Below, piece by piece: positions 1 through 12,761 of a stretch of DNA of 64,000 nt. The first letter of the stretch is position 1. Each line of letters opens with the position of its first letter. The translations under genes and the position numbers were made by a program. The stretch lies in assembly GCA_001580565.1 (NCBI GenBank), contig LRBF01000015.1:1-64000 (forward strand), written 5' to 3'. The notes beneath the pieces are model-generated. The model made no database searches, was not told where the DNA came from, and was given only the letters and a program-made list of their open reading frames with translations. The DNA is from Caballeronia megalochromosomata (GTDB lineage Bacteria; Pseudomonadota; Gammaproteobacteria; Burkholderiales; Burkholderiaceae).

Positions 1-159
1 GAAAACGGGATCCAACGAACCCCGCAATGTCACCCCACCGACCGCCCTGACAAAAACACCAAAACATGTATCCAAACGTGTATGAAGTTTCTTCATGTAA
101 GACTTGCCACCACATCAACGATTCCCAGGAACTTCACCAAAAGCACAATTGTCCACGAG

Positions 160-196
160 CCTCGCGGCCTTCGAAGGTCGTTCATGAACCGCGAGG
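160..196 (+). promoter_or_regulatory. Inverted repeat overlapping the acyltransferase ribosome-binding site
   Basis: CCTCGCGG (160-167) and CCGCGAGG (189-196) are a perfect 8-base inverted repeat. The right arm contains part of the AGGAG ribosome-binding site of the acyltransferase gene. The loop holds a second palindrome, CCTTCGAAGG (168-177). Folded in mRNA, this would hide the ribosome-binding site. The folding is visible; a regulatory role is inference. Confidence 0.4.
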
Positions 197-205
197 AGAG
201 TATCG

Positions 206-1402
206 ATGGATAAAGGACGTGTTGCCGCGCTCGACGCAGGCCGGGCGCTCGCGATCGTCGGGGTAGTCGCAGTACACCTGTCGTTTCAGTTCCCCAATCT
301 GCCTGGCGCCGTCACGCTCATTGCGCGCATGGGTCAATACGGCGTGCAGCTTTTCTTCGTGATCAGCGCGATCACAATTTTCATGACGCTCGAAATGGAT
401 CACGCGCGCTGCGCGGATGCGCGTCACGTCACGTTGCGCTTCTATATCAAACGATTTTTTCGCATAGCACCGATGTATTACGCGGCGATCGCAGTCTATG
501 GCGTCATCAGTTACGGCGCGACGCGCTCGGGCATCGAACGCGCGTGGATTCTCGGCGCGCACGGCCCGATGGACGTTCTGCTCAACATGATCTTCCTGCA
601 CGCGCTCTCGCCGACCGCGATCAATAACGTCGTGCCGGGCGGGTGGTCGATCGGTGTGGAAATGCTGTTCTATCTGATCGCGCCGCTGCTGTTCTTCCTC
701 GCGATGAATCGCGTGCGTCTGTTGCTGGCGACCGTGTTGTTGCTCGGCCTGTCGTGCGCCGTCATGTCGATGAGCGATTGCAACGGCACGCTCGATTGCA
801 ATGTCGCCAACAACACGTTCAGCTACTTCTGGCCGCCTGTGCAAGGGCCGTGCTTCATCGTCGGCATGTGGGCGTGGTATGCATTTCGTTCGCATTTGCT
901 CGGCGCGTCTGATGTGACCCGGCGCGTATCGTGTCTATATTTTTCGCTTGCACTGGGTTTTGCACTCGTGACCGCCGCGTTGGGCGTGTGGCTCGACAAG
1001 GCGCATGCGCTCGCGCCCGTCTTTGCCGCATGCAGTGCCGTGGCGTTTCTTCTCTTCGTGTGTTCGCGTCATGCCCGCAAACGCCGCGATAGCGTGCAGG
1101 CCGCGCCGCGCGCCACGTTCGTCCGGCGCTGCGCCGCCGCGCTCGGCCGCGAAAGTTATGGTATTTATCTCTGGCACTTCATATGTGTCTACATGACGTT
1201 TCATTTCTTCGATCACACGTTCGGAGAGAAAAATGGCGAGACTTCGCTCGCGCTATTCGGCACGACGCTGATCGCGGTGCTCGTCGTCTCTTATGCACTG
1301 TCGCGCGTGTCGGACCGGCTGATTCAGGGGCGTGCGACGCGCCTGTCGAGACGCCTGCTCGCATCAGTCGATCGACGTTTTCATCTCACGCGTGACGCCT
1401 AG
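206..1402 (+). CDS. Acyltransferase 3 family membrane O-acyltransferase
   Basis: The 398-residue product is an integral membrane protein of the acyltransferase-3 (OafA/YrhL) family, whose members transfer acetyl or other acyl groups onto extracellular polysaccharide, LPS or lipid sugars. Seen in the sequence: a cytoplasmic start followed by a first membrane helix carrying the family's N-terminal His (about residue 24, in VAVHLSF), about ten hydrophobic segments, a conserved RFYIKRFFRIAP region near residue 90, and the C-terminal GRESYGIYLWHF signature near residue 315. The ATG is preceded by AGGAGAG. A methyltransferase starts 15 bases after its stop, so the two probably form a small glycan-decoration operon. 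The acceptor substrate cannot be told from the sequence. Confidence 0.88.
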   Translation: MDKGRVAALDAGRALAIVGVVAVHLSFQFPNLPGAVTLIARMGQYGVQLFFVISAITIFMTLEMDHARCADARHVTLRFYIKRFFRIAPMYYAAIAVYGVISYGATRSGIERAWILGAHGPMDVLLNMIFLHALSPTAINNVVPGGWSIGVEMLFYLIAPLLFFLAMNRVRLLLATVLLLGLSCAVMSMSDCNGTLDCNVANNTFSYFWPPVQGPCFIVGMWAWYAFRSHLLGASDVTRRVSCLYFSLALGFALVTAALGVWLDKAHALAPVFAACSAVAFLLFVCSRHARKRRDSVQAAPRATFVRRCAAALGRESYGIYLWHFICVYMTFHFFDHTFGEKNGETSLALFGTTLIAVLVVSYALSRVSDRLIQGRATRLSRRLLASVDRRFHLTRDA

Positions 1403-1416
1403 CCGCGAGGATTCGC

Positions 1417-2121
1417 ATGAGCAGTGAACGCCTCACAGAAAGCCGGCATGGCTCCGCTTTCCCGCTGTCGAAATACACGCGCGCGTTCATACGTTTCGCG
1501 CGCAAGCAAGGCGGCGTGGTGCTCGATATCGGTGCGGGTTATGGAACTGCGTCCTTGCCTGCGCTGAGCAAGGGCACGCGCGTCATTGCGAACGACATCT
1601 CGCGCACCCAACTCGAACAGATCCGGAAGGCGGCGCCGGCCGAGTTCAAGAGCAATCTCGTGCTGCTGGAAGGCGCGTTTCCGCGATTCGATCTCGACGC
1701 CGCTTCGCTCGACGCGATTCTCGCGTCGCATGTGCTGCACTTTCTCGCGCCTGACGATTTCCGCGCGGGCATCGCCAGGTTGCACGACTGGCTCAAGCCC
1801 GGCGGCAAAGCGTTCGTGCTGTGCTTCACGCCGTATCACCGTTTCATGGCGCGGATGATTCCGGACTACGAACGCGCGGTTGCATCGGGCAGCGCGTGGC
1901 CGGGCCTGACCGAAGATTCGGATCGCTATGCGCTCGTGCCGAAGCTCCTGCCGGCCACGGTCAATCTGATGGATCCCACTGTGCTGGCGCGCGAATTTCT
2001 TCGCGCGGGCTTTCGCATCGAATGCGTGGAATTCACGCGGTGCCCGCCCGGCCTGAATCCGGAGTATTTCCCTCTCGATGGCCGCGAATGGACCGGACTT
2101 GTCGCCTACAAAAGCGCCTGA
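1417..2121 (+). CDS. Class I SAM-dependent methyltransferase
   Basis: The 234-residue soluble protein has the SAM-binding motif I VLDIGAGYGT at about residues 32-41, an acidic residue after beta-strand 2 (NDIS, about residue 64) and the post-motif ILASHVLHFL typical of Methyltransf_11/25 proteins. The centre carries LHDWLKPGGKAFVL, the usual motif III. Substrate is unknown; the position directly behind an acyltransferase suggests decoration of the same small molecule or glycan. Its last 16 bases overlap the 3' end of the convergent MATE exporter gene. Confidence 0.82.
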   Translation: MSSERLTESRHGSAFPLSKYTRAFIRFARKQGGVVLDIGAGYGTASLPALSKGTRVIANDISRTQLEQIRKAAPAEFKSNLVLLEGAFPRFDLDAASLDAILASHVLHFLAPDDFRAGIARLHDWLKPGGKAFVLCFTPYHRFMARMIPDYERAVASGSAWPGLTEDSDRYALVPKLLPATVNLMDPTVLAREFLRAGFRIECVEFTRCPPGLNPEYFPLDGREWTGLVAYKSA

Positions 2122-3473
2122 GGTTCCTTCGGCGTGACAGCCGCCTGCAACGCGATGCGCCGGCCGCGCGCGCGATACAGCACGATGCTCGCGGCCAGCG
2201 TCGCCAGCTCGGTGACGGCGACGGTCATCCAGATGCCGCGCGGCCCGAGCCAGTCGGTGAGAAGCCACAGCATCGTCAACAGCAGCAACCAACTGCGCAG
2301 CAAGGCGACGATCATCGACGCGAGCGGCGCCTCGATGGCAGTCAGATAACCGCTGATCGTGACATTGATCGCGGCCGGCAGGAACGCGAGCGCACACCAC
2401 GGCAAGGCATCGCGCAGCAGCGCTTGTGCGGCCGGACTGTGAGGCACGAAGAGCGCGCCGAGCGGTTGTGCGAGCGTGAGAATCGCGAAGGCGGCGGCGA
2501 GTGCGAAACCGGCCGTGACCATGATGCCGATCGAAAATGCGCGCGACACGGCGTGCGCATTGCCCGCACCGCGCTGAAAGCTCACGATCGGTTGCATGCT
2601 CTGTACGAGCGCGACCATTGTGACCGACGCGATCATCGTCATGTATTCGACGACCGCGAACGCAACGAGACCCGTGTCGCCGAGCCAGCGCAACACCGCG
2701 TGATTGAATGCGAAGATCGTCACGCTCGGCGCGAGCTCACCGAGAAACTCCGATCCGCCGTTATAGGCCATGCGCCAAGCGTGGTCGAGCCGCGCGAATG
2801 CACGAGCGACGGGACGAACGTGCCGTGCCCTGACGAAGTGATAAGCGAGCATCGGAATGCAGGCGAGCGCCTGACTGATGCCGGATGCGAGCGCCGCGCC
2901 GCGCATGCCCCATTGCATGTGACTGACCATCCACCATGTCAACGCGACATCGGCGATGCCGCCCGCGATCAGGCAGACGAGCCCGAACCTGGCCGCGCCT
3001 TCGATGCGCAAGAACAGTTCGAGCGCATAGCATGCAGTGGGAAACAGGACGAACGGCGCATAGGCATGCAGGAAATCTTTTGCGAGGCGAGCGAGTTCAC
3101 CGCGCGCGCCTGTCCATTGCACGAAGGTATCGGCATAAAAATGAATCGCCAGTCCGAACGCCACGCCACATAGACCAAGCAACCAGAGTGCTTGCGTGAA
3201 TGCTTCAGCGGCGTCGCGCTCGCGACCCTCGCCGAGCAATCGCGAGACGAACGTCGATCCGCCGACGCCGATCATCACGCTGAATGCATAAGGCAGGTAG
3301 AGCAAAGGGACGAGCAGATTCAATGCGGCGAGCGCGTCGGCGCCGACATAACGGCCGATGAAGATGCCGCTGATGACCGAATGCATGCAGTACACCCATG
3401 CGGCGAGCACGGTAGGTACGGCGTAGTTCGAGAATTGTCGAACGAGGGAAGTGTTGTTGTTGAGCGAAACCAT
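2106..3473 (-). CDS. MATE family efflux transporter
   Basis: This 455-residue polytopic protein belongs to the MATE/DinF group of cation-coupled multidrug exporters. It shows two homologous bundles of about six helices each, starting with VPTVLAAWVYCMHSVISG and a second repeat at about residue 240 (LGELAPSVTIFAFNHAV). It likely exports cationic drugs or metabolites from the inner membrane. The ATG at 3473 begins MVSLNNN; a TTG nine bases upstream is an alternative start, and neither has a strong ribosome-binding site. The gene converges on the methyltransferase and overlaps its end. Confidence 0.87.
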   Translation of the reverse strand: MVSLNNNTSLVRQFSNYAVPTVLAAWVYCMHSVISGIFIGRYVGADALAALNLLVPLLYLPYAFSVMIGVGGSTFVSRLLGEGRERDAAEAFTQALWLLGLCGVAFGLAIHFYADTFVQWTGARGELARLAKDFLHAYAPFVLFPTACYALELFLRIEGAARFGLVCLIAGGIADVALTWWMVSHMQWGMRGAALASGISQALACIPMLAYHFVRARHVRPVARAFARLDHAWRMAYNGGSEFLGELAPSVTIFAFNHAVLRWLGDTGLVAFAVVEYMTMIASVTMVALVQSMQPIVSFQRGAGNAHAVSRAFSIGIMVTAGFALAAAFAILTLAQPLGALFVPHSPAAQALLRDALPWCALAFLPAAINVTISGYLTAIEAPLASMIVALLRSWLLLLTMLWLLTDWLGPRGIWMTVAVTELATLAASIVLYRARGRRIALQAAVTPKEPQALL

Positions 3474-3806
3474 GACTGACAACCTGACGTTACTCGCTAG
3501 TCACACCAATATGAACACGCGACGCATTCGACGTGCGAGTCAAGCTTATGGCATGGCGCATTAGCGCTGAATGAGCGCGCCGGAGAATGTCAGGCGGGCT
3601 GCAGGAATGAAACGAGACTGCGTAGCGCGCGGACTGGCGACGCGAGAATACGCCAGCGGGCTACGAGAGAAAAGGCGTGGGCGAATGCCGATTCAGGCCT
3701 TTACGATGCATCGATTGCGATGCGGTGATTGGAGTGGCGAACGCAAATAAAGGTTCCTTCGCCTGCTTTTAAGCGAATCATGATTCACGCACCGGCTTGC
3801 GCGACG
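3474..3806. other. Intergenic region with small palindromes
   Basis: No coding sequence is apparent. This is upstream of the MATE gene and downstream of the sigma-54 regulator. It holds GCATCG-ATTG-CGATGC (3718-3733), TTCGC/GCGAA arms (3758-3777) and a perfect 12-base palindrome GAATCATGATTC (3775-3786). These could serve as factor-independent stops or binding sites; none has a clear U-tract. Confidence 0.4.
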
Positions 3807-5180
3807 TTAGGCGCCCGACGCTTCGAGAGGTCTGTCCGCCTTCGCGCGCAAGCCATACGCCGTCAGCATGCGATACAGCGTGACACGCGAGATGCCCAAT
3901 TCATCCGCTGCCTCACCGAGACGTCCGCGGTGACGCAAAAGCGCCACTTCAATCGCCTGCCGCTCTGCGGCCTCGCGTGCTTGCGCGAGTGTCATCGGCG
4001 CGGCTTCCGCATATTCGCCCAGTTCGAGATCGCTGGCGAGAATCTGCCGTCCTTCCGACATGACGATTGCTCGACGCACGCGATTGATCAGCTCACGCAC
4101 ATTGCCAGGCCAGCCATAGTTATGCAGCGCTGCAATCGCGCACGGAGCGAAGCCGCGCAGCCGTCTGCTCGCATCCTTTCTGAAGCGATCGAGCATGTGA
4201 TTCGCAAGCAGTTCGATATCCTTGCCGCGCACGCGCAGCGGCGGCTCGTCGATCTGCAGCACGCACAGGCGATGGTACAAGTCCGCGCGAAAGCGTCCTT
4301 CAATCATCGCCGACTGCATATCGACGTGCGTGGCCGAGATGATGCGCACATCGACGTCCGTGGACCCTTGTCCGCCCAGACGCTCGATCTTGCGCTCCTG
4401 CAGGAAGCGCAACAGGCTCGCCTGGCTTTCGAGCGGCAGATCGCCGATTTCATCGAGAAAGAGCGTGCCGCCGTCGGCCGCTTCCACGCGTCCGATCTTG
4501 CGTTGATTCGCGCCGGTGAACGCGCCGCGCTCATAGCCGAAGAGTTCCGATTGCAGCAGATGCGCGGGTATCGCGCCGCAGTTGATCGCGACGAATGGCT
4601 GCTCGCGCCGCACCGAACGCTCGTGAATTGCGACGGCCGTGAGCTCCTTGCCGGTACCCGATTCGCCGGAAATGAAAACGGGCGCATCGGTCATTGCGAC
4701 TTTGCGAATCGAGCGATAAAGCGCCTGCATCGCATCGCACGAGCCGACCATGCTGCCTTCCTTGCATTCGTCCTTGCGCGGATCATTGCTGGCGGTGTCG
4801 CGCAGCGAAATCATGCCGTACGCATGGCCGACTGCATCGACGAGACGGTCCGCGGTAGAAGGCACCGTCACGTAGTCGAAACAGAAATCGCGGATCAGGC
4901 GGCAAATCTCGGGGCTGTCGACATGCTCGGCGTCGACGGTGGCGACCCAGCCGATCTGATAGCTTGCAAGCATGCCGGTGAGCGTGGCCGCTTCCGCGGC
5001 AAAGCCACGGCTCGTCAGGTCGACGATCCCCGCGGCGGCACGTTTGCCGTGTTTGGCTGATTTGGGCGGCTTCGCCGGATCGATGCGCTCGATGGCCCAG
5101 CCACGAGCATGCAGTCGCTCGGACAGATCGTCCGATACGACGCGTCCCACGAAGTAAAGCGTTCTGGCTTCCCCGTACAT
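3807..5180 (-). CDS. Sigma-54-dependent Fis-family transcriptional activator, VpsR-like
   Basis: A 457-residue activator of sigma-54 RNA polymerase. The N-terminal ~135 residues form a degenerate receiver-like domain (TLYFVGRVV...IVDLTS). The AAA+ domain has Walker A GESGTGKE (172-179), the sigma-54 contact loop GAFTGA (219-224), Walker B LFLDE (240-244) and the arginine-finger region FRADLYHRL. The C-terminus carries a Fis-type helix-turn-helix (EAADELGISRVTLYRM). Family relatives such as VpsR control exopolysaccharide and biofilm genes in Vibrio and Burkholderia, which would suit the acyltransferase/methyltransferase nearby, but no clear sigma-54 promoter was found in the window. The ATG at 5180 gives full family length. 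Confidence 0.9.
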   Translation of the reverse strand: MYGEARTLYFVGRVVSDDLSERLHARGWAIERIDPAKPPKSAKHGKRAAAGIVDLTSRGFAAEAATLTGMLASYQIGWVATVDAEHVDSPEICRLIRDFCFDYVTVPSTADRLVDAVGHAYGMISLRDTASNDPRKDECKEGSMVGSCDAMQALYRSIRKVAMTDAPVFISGESGTGKELTAVAIHERSVRREQPFVAINCGAIPAHLLQSELFGYERGAFTGANQRKIGRVEAADGGTLFLDEIGDLPLESQASLLRFLQERKIERLGGQGSTDVDVRIISATHVDMQSAMIEGRFRADLYHRLCVLQIDEPPLRVRGKDIELLANHMLDRFRKDASRRLRGFAPCAIAALHNYGWPGNVRELINRVRRAIVMSEGRQILASDLELGEYAEAAPMTLAQAREAAERQAIEVALLRHRGRLGEAADELGISRVTLYRMLTAYGLRAKADRPLEASGA

Positions 5181-5588
5181 GGCTTTTTCCCGGCTTTTTT
5201 AGGTTTAGCGGCAAGTATGCGCCCGGATGTCGCAATGTAAAACGCCTCGCAAACGATTAGCCGATTTTGAATGTTTACATTGATCGGCGGAATCGATTAA
5301 GAACGTCATAGCACTTTTTGCGGGACGTTCGTGCGGAAATTTCATGCACGAGTGTGCTTTACCGAACACACCCTTGCAGCGCGCGGATCTGCCCTACGTT
5401 CAAGTAGCGGAAGTAATTACTTATCCGCTTATGAATATGTTTTGCCCAACCAGTATCCGCACAATTGAAACTGACGCGAGCTGAAATATCAGATAATTAA
5501 TATCTTCATGCAATTTTTGGATTTGCGGCGCATGCGTTGCGGGCGTAGAGTTCGTGAGTGCGTCTCTTCTGATGAATACCGTTCGAAC
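5181..5588. other. AT-richer divergent intergenic region with dyads
   Basis: About 400 bases between the VpsR-like gene and the divergent tandem-receiver gene; no gene seen. It is noticeably more AT-rich than its surroundings near 5400-5510. It contains AAGTAATTACTT (5411-5422, perfect) flanked by AGCGGA (5406-5411) and TCCGCT (5424-5429), and AGATA-ATTAA-TATCT (5491-5505). These are plausible operator or promoter elements for either gene. Confidence 0.45.
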
Positions 5589-6497
5589 ATGGATAAAGCA
5601 GAGAATTGCACTTCAACGTATCAGCCGCGTTTGCTCCTGGTCGACGACGATCCGGCGATGATCCGCATCATCGGCGAAATGCTCGCGGAATTTCCCAACC
5701 AGCGCTTTGCCACCACGGGCGAGGCCGCGCTTGCGCTGGCGCGTGAATCGACGCCGGACCTGATTCTTCTCGATGCCAATCTGCCCAATATGACGGGCTT
5801 CGATGTCTGCGAGATCCTCAAGAGCGATGCGAAGCTCGCGCGTGTGCCGGTGATTTTCGTCACGAGTCATGATGCGCCCGCGCTCGAAGTCGATGCCTTT
5901 CGCATGGGCGCGGCCGATTACGTGATCAAGCCGCTCGTCGCACCGCGCCTGCAGGCGCGCGTGCGGGCACAGCTTCGTCTGAAGCGCCGCGTGATGGAGG
6001 CGCAGGCGCGCCTGCTGGAAGCGAAGCCCGCGGCGACGAAACCCACCGGCGTGCGCGTGCTCGGCATGCTCACGGACGAGACGGTCGAGGCGCATCGCCA
6101 CGCGCTCGAAGCTATCGGTGCGCTCGACCTAGTGAAGGACTGCGAAGCCGCGCTGCGTCTCGCCCGAAGCAAGGAGCCGGACGCGATCGTGCTCGATGCG
6201 CGTTGCTGCGATAACCCTCGCGACACCGTGCGTGCATTGCTGGCGGAACTGGCTCACGTGCCCATCGTCGTGCTGGCCGATGCGCGCGATGTGGAAACGG
6301 AGCAATGTACCCTCGATGCCGGCGCGGCGGATGTCATCGCGAAACCGGCCAGATCCGGCGTGTTGCAGGCGCGTGTGCAGGGCGCGCTGGCTTCGGCGCG
6401 CAGGGCGCGGGAAGAATTGCGCGCGCTGCTGGAATCGGCGGGAGGCGCGAGCGTTCATCCGTTTCCGGTGTTCGCTCGCGATGCGCGCGCCAGCTAA
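5589..6497 (+). CDS. Tandem receiver-domain response regulator without output domain
   Basis: 302 residues when started at the ATG of 5589 (MDKAEN); a longer frame from 5508 lacks a family match upstream. Domain 1 (14-135) is a complete CheY-like receiver: acidic pocket D19-D21, phospho-acceptor D62, T92 and K114. Domain 2 (about 155-285) is a second receiver-like fold keeping D203 and K252, but the N-terminal acidic pair is reduced to T162-D163, so its phosphorylation may be impaired. No DNA-binding, GGDEF, EAL or kinase domain follows. It converges with the hybrid kinase 21 bases away, suggesting it is a partner or phosphate sink for that kinase. Confidence 0.8.
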   Translation: MDKAENCTSTYQPRLLLVDDDPAMIRIIGEMLAEFPNQRFATTGEAALALARESTPDLILLDANLPNMTGFDVCEILKSDAKLARVPVIFVTSHDAPALEVDAFRMGAADYVIKPLVAPRLQARVRAQLRLKRRVMEAQARLLEAKPAATKPTGVRVLGMLTDETVEAHRHALEAIGALDLVKDCEAALRLARSKEPDAIVLDARCCDNPRDTVRALLAELAHVPIVVLADARDVETEQCTLDAGAADVIAKPARSGVLQARVQGALASARRAREELRALLESAGGASVHPFPVFARDARAS

Positions 6498-6518
6498 GGT
6501 CTAAGCGTCCCGATCATC

Positions 6519-10469
<3,951 letters not shown>

Positions 10470-10940
10470 GCCGTGTCTCCGAATGAGCGATTGCCGGGCG
10501 CCGGACCGGCGCTGCGACCGAACGCTGCCGTATCTTATCGTGCCATCCGGAGGCGGCCGGTCGATGCTCGGGCGGCCGCGTTCTGCGTTTTGCGCGGCGA
10601 TCAGGTCTGTATACGGCCGGCGGCGCAAAAACCTGAGCTCGCGCGGCGGGAATATTTTCGCGGTTTCCTGCGTATCGAAGACATGGTTTCGCTGCGACCG
10701 AGGTGTTCGAAATCTCCCGTCTTTCAGCGCTGAAAGCGTTGTCTCGCGCCCGACATTCCTGTCGGCCGGCGCGCGGGTGAATTCGCGCCGGGCCTTGCAG
10801 CACAAGGAGTTCGCACGACTGGCACGGTGAGTGCATTACATGTCGCCACCCGCCGCCTCAGCGACTCTCCGATTGACCGTCTCAAACGATCGCTCAGCGG
10901 CATCTCATCAAAGGACCTGCCGGTGTACGTGGAGCGAATC
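10470..10940. other. Divergent intergenic region with a 16-base perfect palindrome
   Basis: No gene is supported here; the open frames are GC-biased shadows. Upstream of the hybrid kinase lies CTTTCAGCGCTGAAAG (10731-10746), a perfect 16-base palindrome and the only strong dyad in this stretch. It could be an operator for the kinase gene or for the DUF3563 gene on the other side. Confidence 0.45.
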
Positions 10941-11114
10941 ATGTTTGGATACCTAATCAATATGGGAAAGGAGATCGTGCTGCCGCATCTGATCTGCTGG
11001 ACCGGAATGCTGCTGGAACGTGCGGAGCATAGCCGCCGAGATGCCTATCTGGAATCGTGCGCGGATATTTGCGAACTCGAGCGCCGCATGCGCGTGTGCG
11101 ACATCGACACCTGA
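10941..11114 (+). CDS. DUF3563 family small protein
   Basis: The 57-residue product starts MFGYLINMG and ends in the signature RRDAYLESCADICELERRMR, which matches the DUF3563 family, short Burkholderiaceae proteins of unknown function with a hydrophobic N-terminus and a charged C-terminal helix. The ATG at 10941 has GGAG seven bases upstream; the frame extends upstream to 10827 but that part shows no family resemblance. An alpha/beta hydrolase follows 24 bases downstream and may be co-transcribed. No function can be stated. Confidence 0.72.
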   Translation: MFGYLINMGKEIVLPHLICWTGMLLERAEHSRRDAYLESCADICELERRMRVCDIDT

Positions 11115-11138
11115 TCATTCACGAAGCGAGAACGAACA

Positions 11139-11960
11139 ATGATGGATTTGAACGACGAACACACCGCCGCCCCGGTCATCGCGCTGCATTGCTCGGGCGC
11201 GGGCGCGAATCAATGGCGCCAGCTCGGCGAAACCCTCGACGCGCTCAATACGGACAACACGCGCTATGCGCTGATCGCGCCGGAGCATTACGGCTGCGAC
11301 AGCGTTGGTCCGTGGGGCGGCGAGCGGGCGTTCACGCTCGCGGACGAAGCGGCGCGCACTGTCGAGATCATCGATCGCCAGCGCGGCAAGGTGCATCTCG
11401 TCGGACATTCCTACGGCGGCGGCGTCGCATTGCGCGCGGCGCTCGAGCGGCCGCACGGCGTCGCGAGCATCACGCTGTACGAGCCCTCGGCGTTTCATCT
11501 GCTGAAGGGCATGGGCGCGCGCGGCGCCGCGGAATTCGCGGAAATTCTCGCGATCGCCGCGCGCACGGCGGAGGGCGTCGTCGCGGGCGATTTGCGCGGC
11601 GCGGCGCGGTCGTTCGTCGACTATTGGGGTGGATATGGCGCGTGGTCCGCGCTGCGGCCGTCCGTGCAGGCCATGCTCACGCGCTGGGTGCCGAAAGCGC
11701 CGCTCGATTTTCGGGCGCTGATACACGAGCCCACGCCGGCGAGCGCGTATGCGAAGCTGCGCATCCCCACGCTCGTGATGCGCGGCGAGCACGCGCCCGC
11801 GCCGACGCGGCTGATCGCGGAGACGCTGCCCGATCTGATGCCTGCCGCGAAGCTGATCGTCGTGCCCGATGCGGGACACATGGGGCCGCTCACGCATGCG
11901 CCGGCGGTGAATGCGGCGATCGCGAGTCATATCGCCGAGTGTGACGCGCTAACCGAGTAG
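11139..11960 (+). CDS. Alpha/beta hydrolase (Ser nucleophile)
   Basis: 273 residues with the alpha/beta-hydrolase core: oxyanion region ALHCSGAGANQW near residue 20, nucleophile elbow GHSYGGG near residue 90, and catalytic His in PDAGHMGPL near residue 250. The acid residue normally in the strand before the His is less clear (MRGEHAPAP). It is a cytoplasmic esterase-like enzyme without signal peptide; substrate unknown. It overlaps the convergent VC0807 gene by 12 bases. Confidence 0.82.
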   Translation: MMDLNDEHTAAPVIALHCSGAGANQWRQLGETLDALNTDNTRYALIAPEHYGCDSVGPWGGERAFTLADEAARTVEIIDRQRGKVHLVGHSYGGGVALRAALERPHGVASITLYEPSAFHLLKGMGARGAAEFAEILAIAARTAEGVVAGDLRGAARSFVDYWGGYGAWSALRPSVQAMLTRWVPKAPLDFRALIHEPTPASAYAKLRIPTLVMRGEHAPAPTRLIAETLPDLMPAAKLIVVPDAGHMGPLTHAPAVNAAIASHIAECDALTE

Positions 11961-12596
11961 CCCGTCGCGCGACGGCGCCTTTTCGCCCTGACGCTCGATG
12001 AGCCGCGCGCGAAACCAGAACGTCCACGCGAGCAATCCGCCGTAGACCGCATAGCTCACGACGGGCGATACGACGAGATAGCGCTCGACGGGCCACGTCC
12101 ACGCGAACCAGAAGCGCAGCACGGTTTCAGCCGACAACCCGACGCCCCACACGAACGTCATGAGCCGCAGCGACGCGCGCAGCGATGCGCTTTCGCTCCA
12201 GTACGTCTCGAAGCGCTCGGCGCCGTTCTCCTGCTCGCGGGTGACGGTCGCGCGGGCGAGATAGAAGATGAGGGGACGTTCGAACAAGAGCGAGACCAGG
12301 AAGACGATGCCCGTCGCGCCGGCCGCGAGCGATTCACGCACGAGCAGGATGCGCGGGCTGCCGCCCATCGCGAGTAAAACGATCGAGAGCGCGATGCCGA
12401 ACAGCACGAGCGCGGAGAGCGCGTCGACGCGTCTCGTGCGCGCGAACTCGGCGATGCTCCACACGAGCGGCGGCGCGGCCGACGCGTAGAGCGCGCCGAC
12501 GTCGCCCCAGTACGGCAGCGCGAGCCGGTACGCGAGCCAGGGAAGCAGCAGATTGGCGACGAGTTCGAGCACGAGACCGGGTTTGATCTTTTTCAT
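11949..12596 (-). CDS. VC0807 family membrane protein
   Basis: 215 residues from the ATG at 12596 (MKKIKPG). Five to six hydrophobic segments, with the recognisable family stretches LVANLLLPWLAYRLA, PLVWSIAEFARTRRVDALSA, GSPRILLVRESLAAG and PLIFYLARAT. Members are inner-membrane proteins of unknown function. A frame extension upstream to 12710 is Arg/His-rich and probably not translated. Confidence 0.75.
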   Translation of the reverse strand: MKKIKPGLVLELVANLLLPWLAYRLALPYWGDVGALYASAAPPLVWSIAEFARTRRVDALSALVLFGIALSIVLLAMGGSPRILLVRESLAAGATGIVFLVSLLFERPLIFYLARATVTREQENGAERFETYWSESASLRASLRLMTFVWGVGLSAETVLRFWFAWTWPVERYLVVSPVVSYAVYGGLLAWTFWFRARLIERQGEKAPSRDGLLG

Positions 12597-12701
12597 GGAC
12601 TCAGGAGTGTGCGCGTTGGGCGCTGGGCCGTGAGCGAAGTATAAAAGATCAGACGTGCGCGAATGTACGTATGCGCGCGTGCCGCGTCGCAAGAGACGGG
12701 T

Positions 12702-12740
12702 GAAAAACAACCGAAGCCGCTGCCCGGTCGGGCAGGCGGC
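12702..12740 (-). terminator. Rho-independent terminator of the Asn-rich secreted protein gene
   Basis: On the minus strand a GC-rich hairpin (12716-12740; core CTGCCC-GGTC-GGGCAG at 12720-12735 with an outer stem after one bulge) is followed by a T-rich stretch including five T (complement of 12703-12707). It lies 22 bases after the stop of the 12762-13073 gene. Confidence 0.6.
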
Positions 12741-12761
12741 ATCTGAAGCGCGGTATCGGAA

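Noticed and set aside
1399..2400. 333-residue minus-strand frame opposite the methyltransferase
   Set aside because: No motifs; the methyltransferase in the opposite strand has a clear SAM-binding site and ribosome-binding context.
3540..3570. Sigma-54 promoter near the VpsR-like gene
   Set aside because: TGGCATGGCGCATTAGC resembles the -24/-12 consensus only loosely and lacks a proper TTGC at the required spacing.
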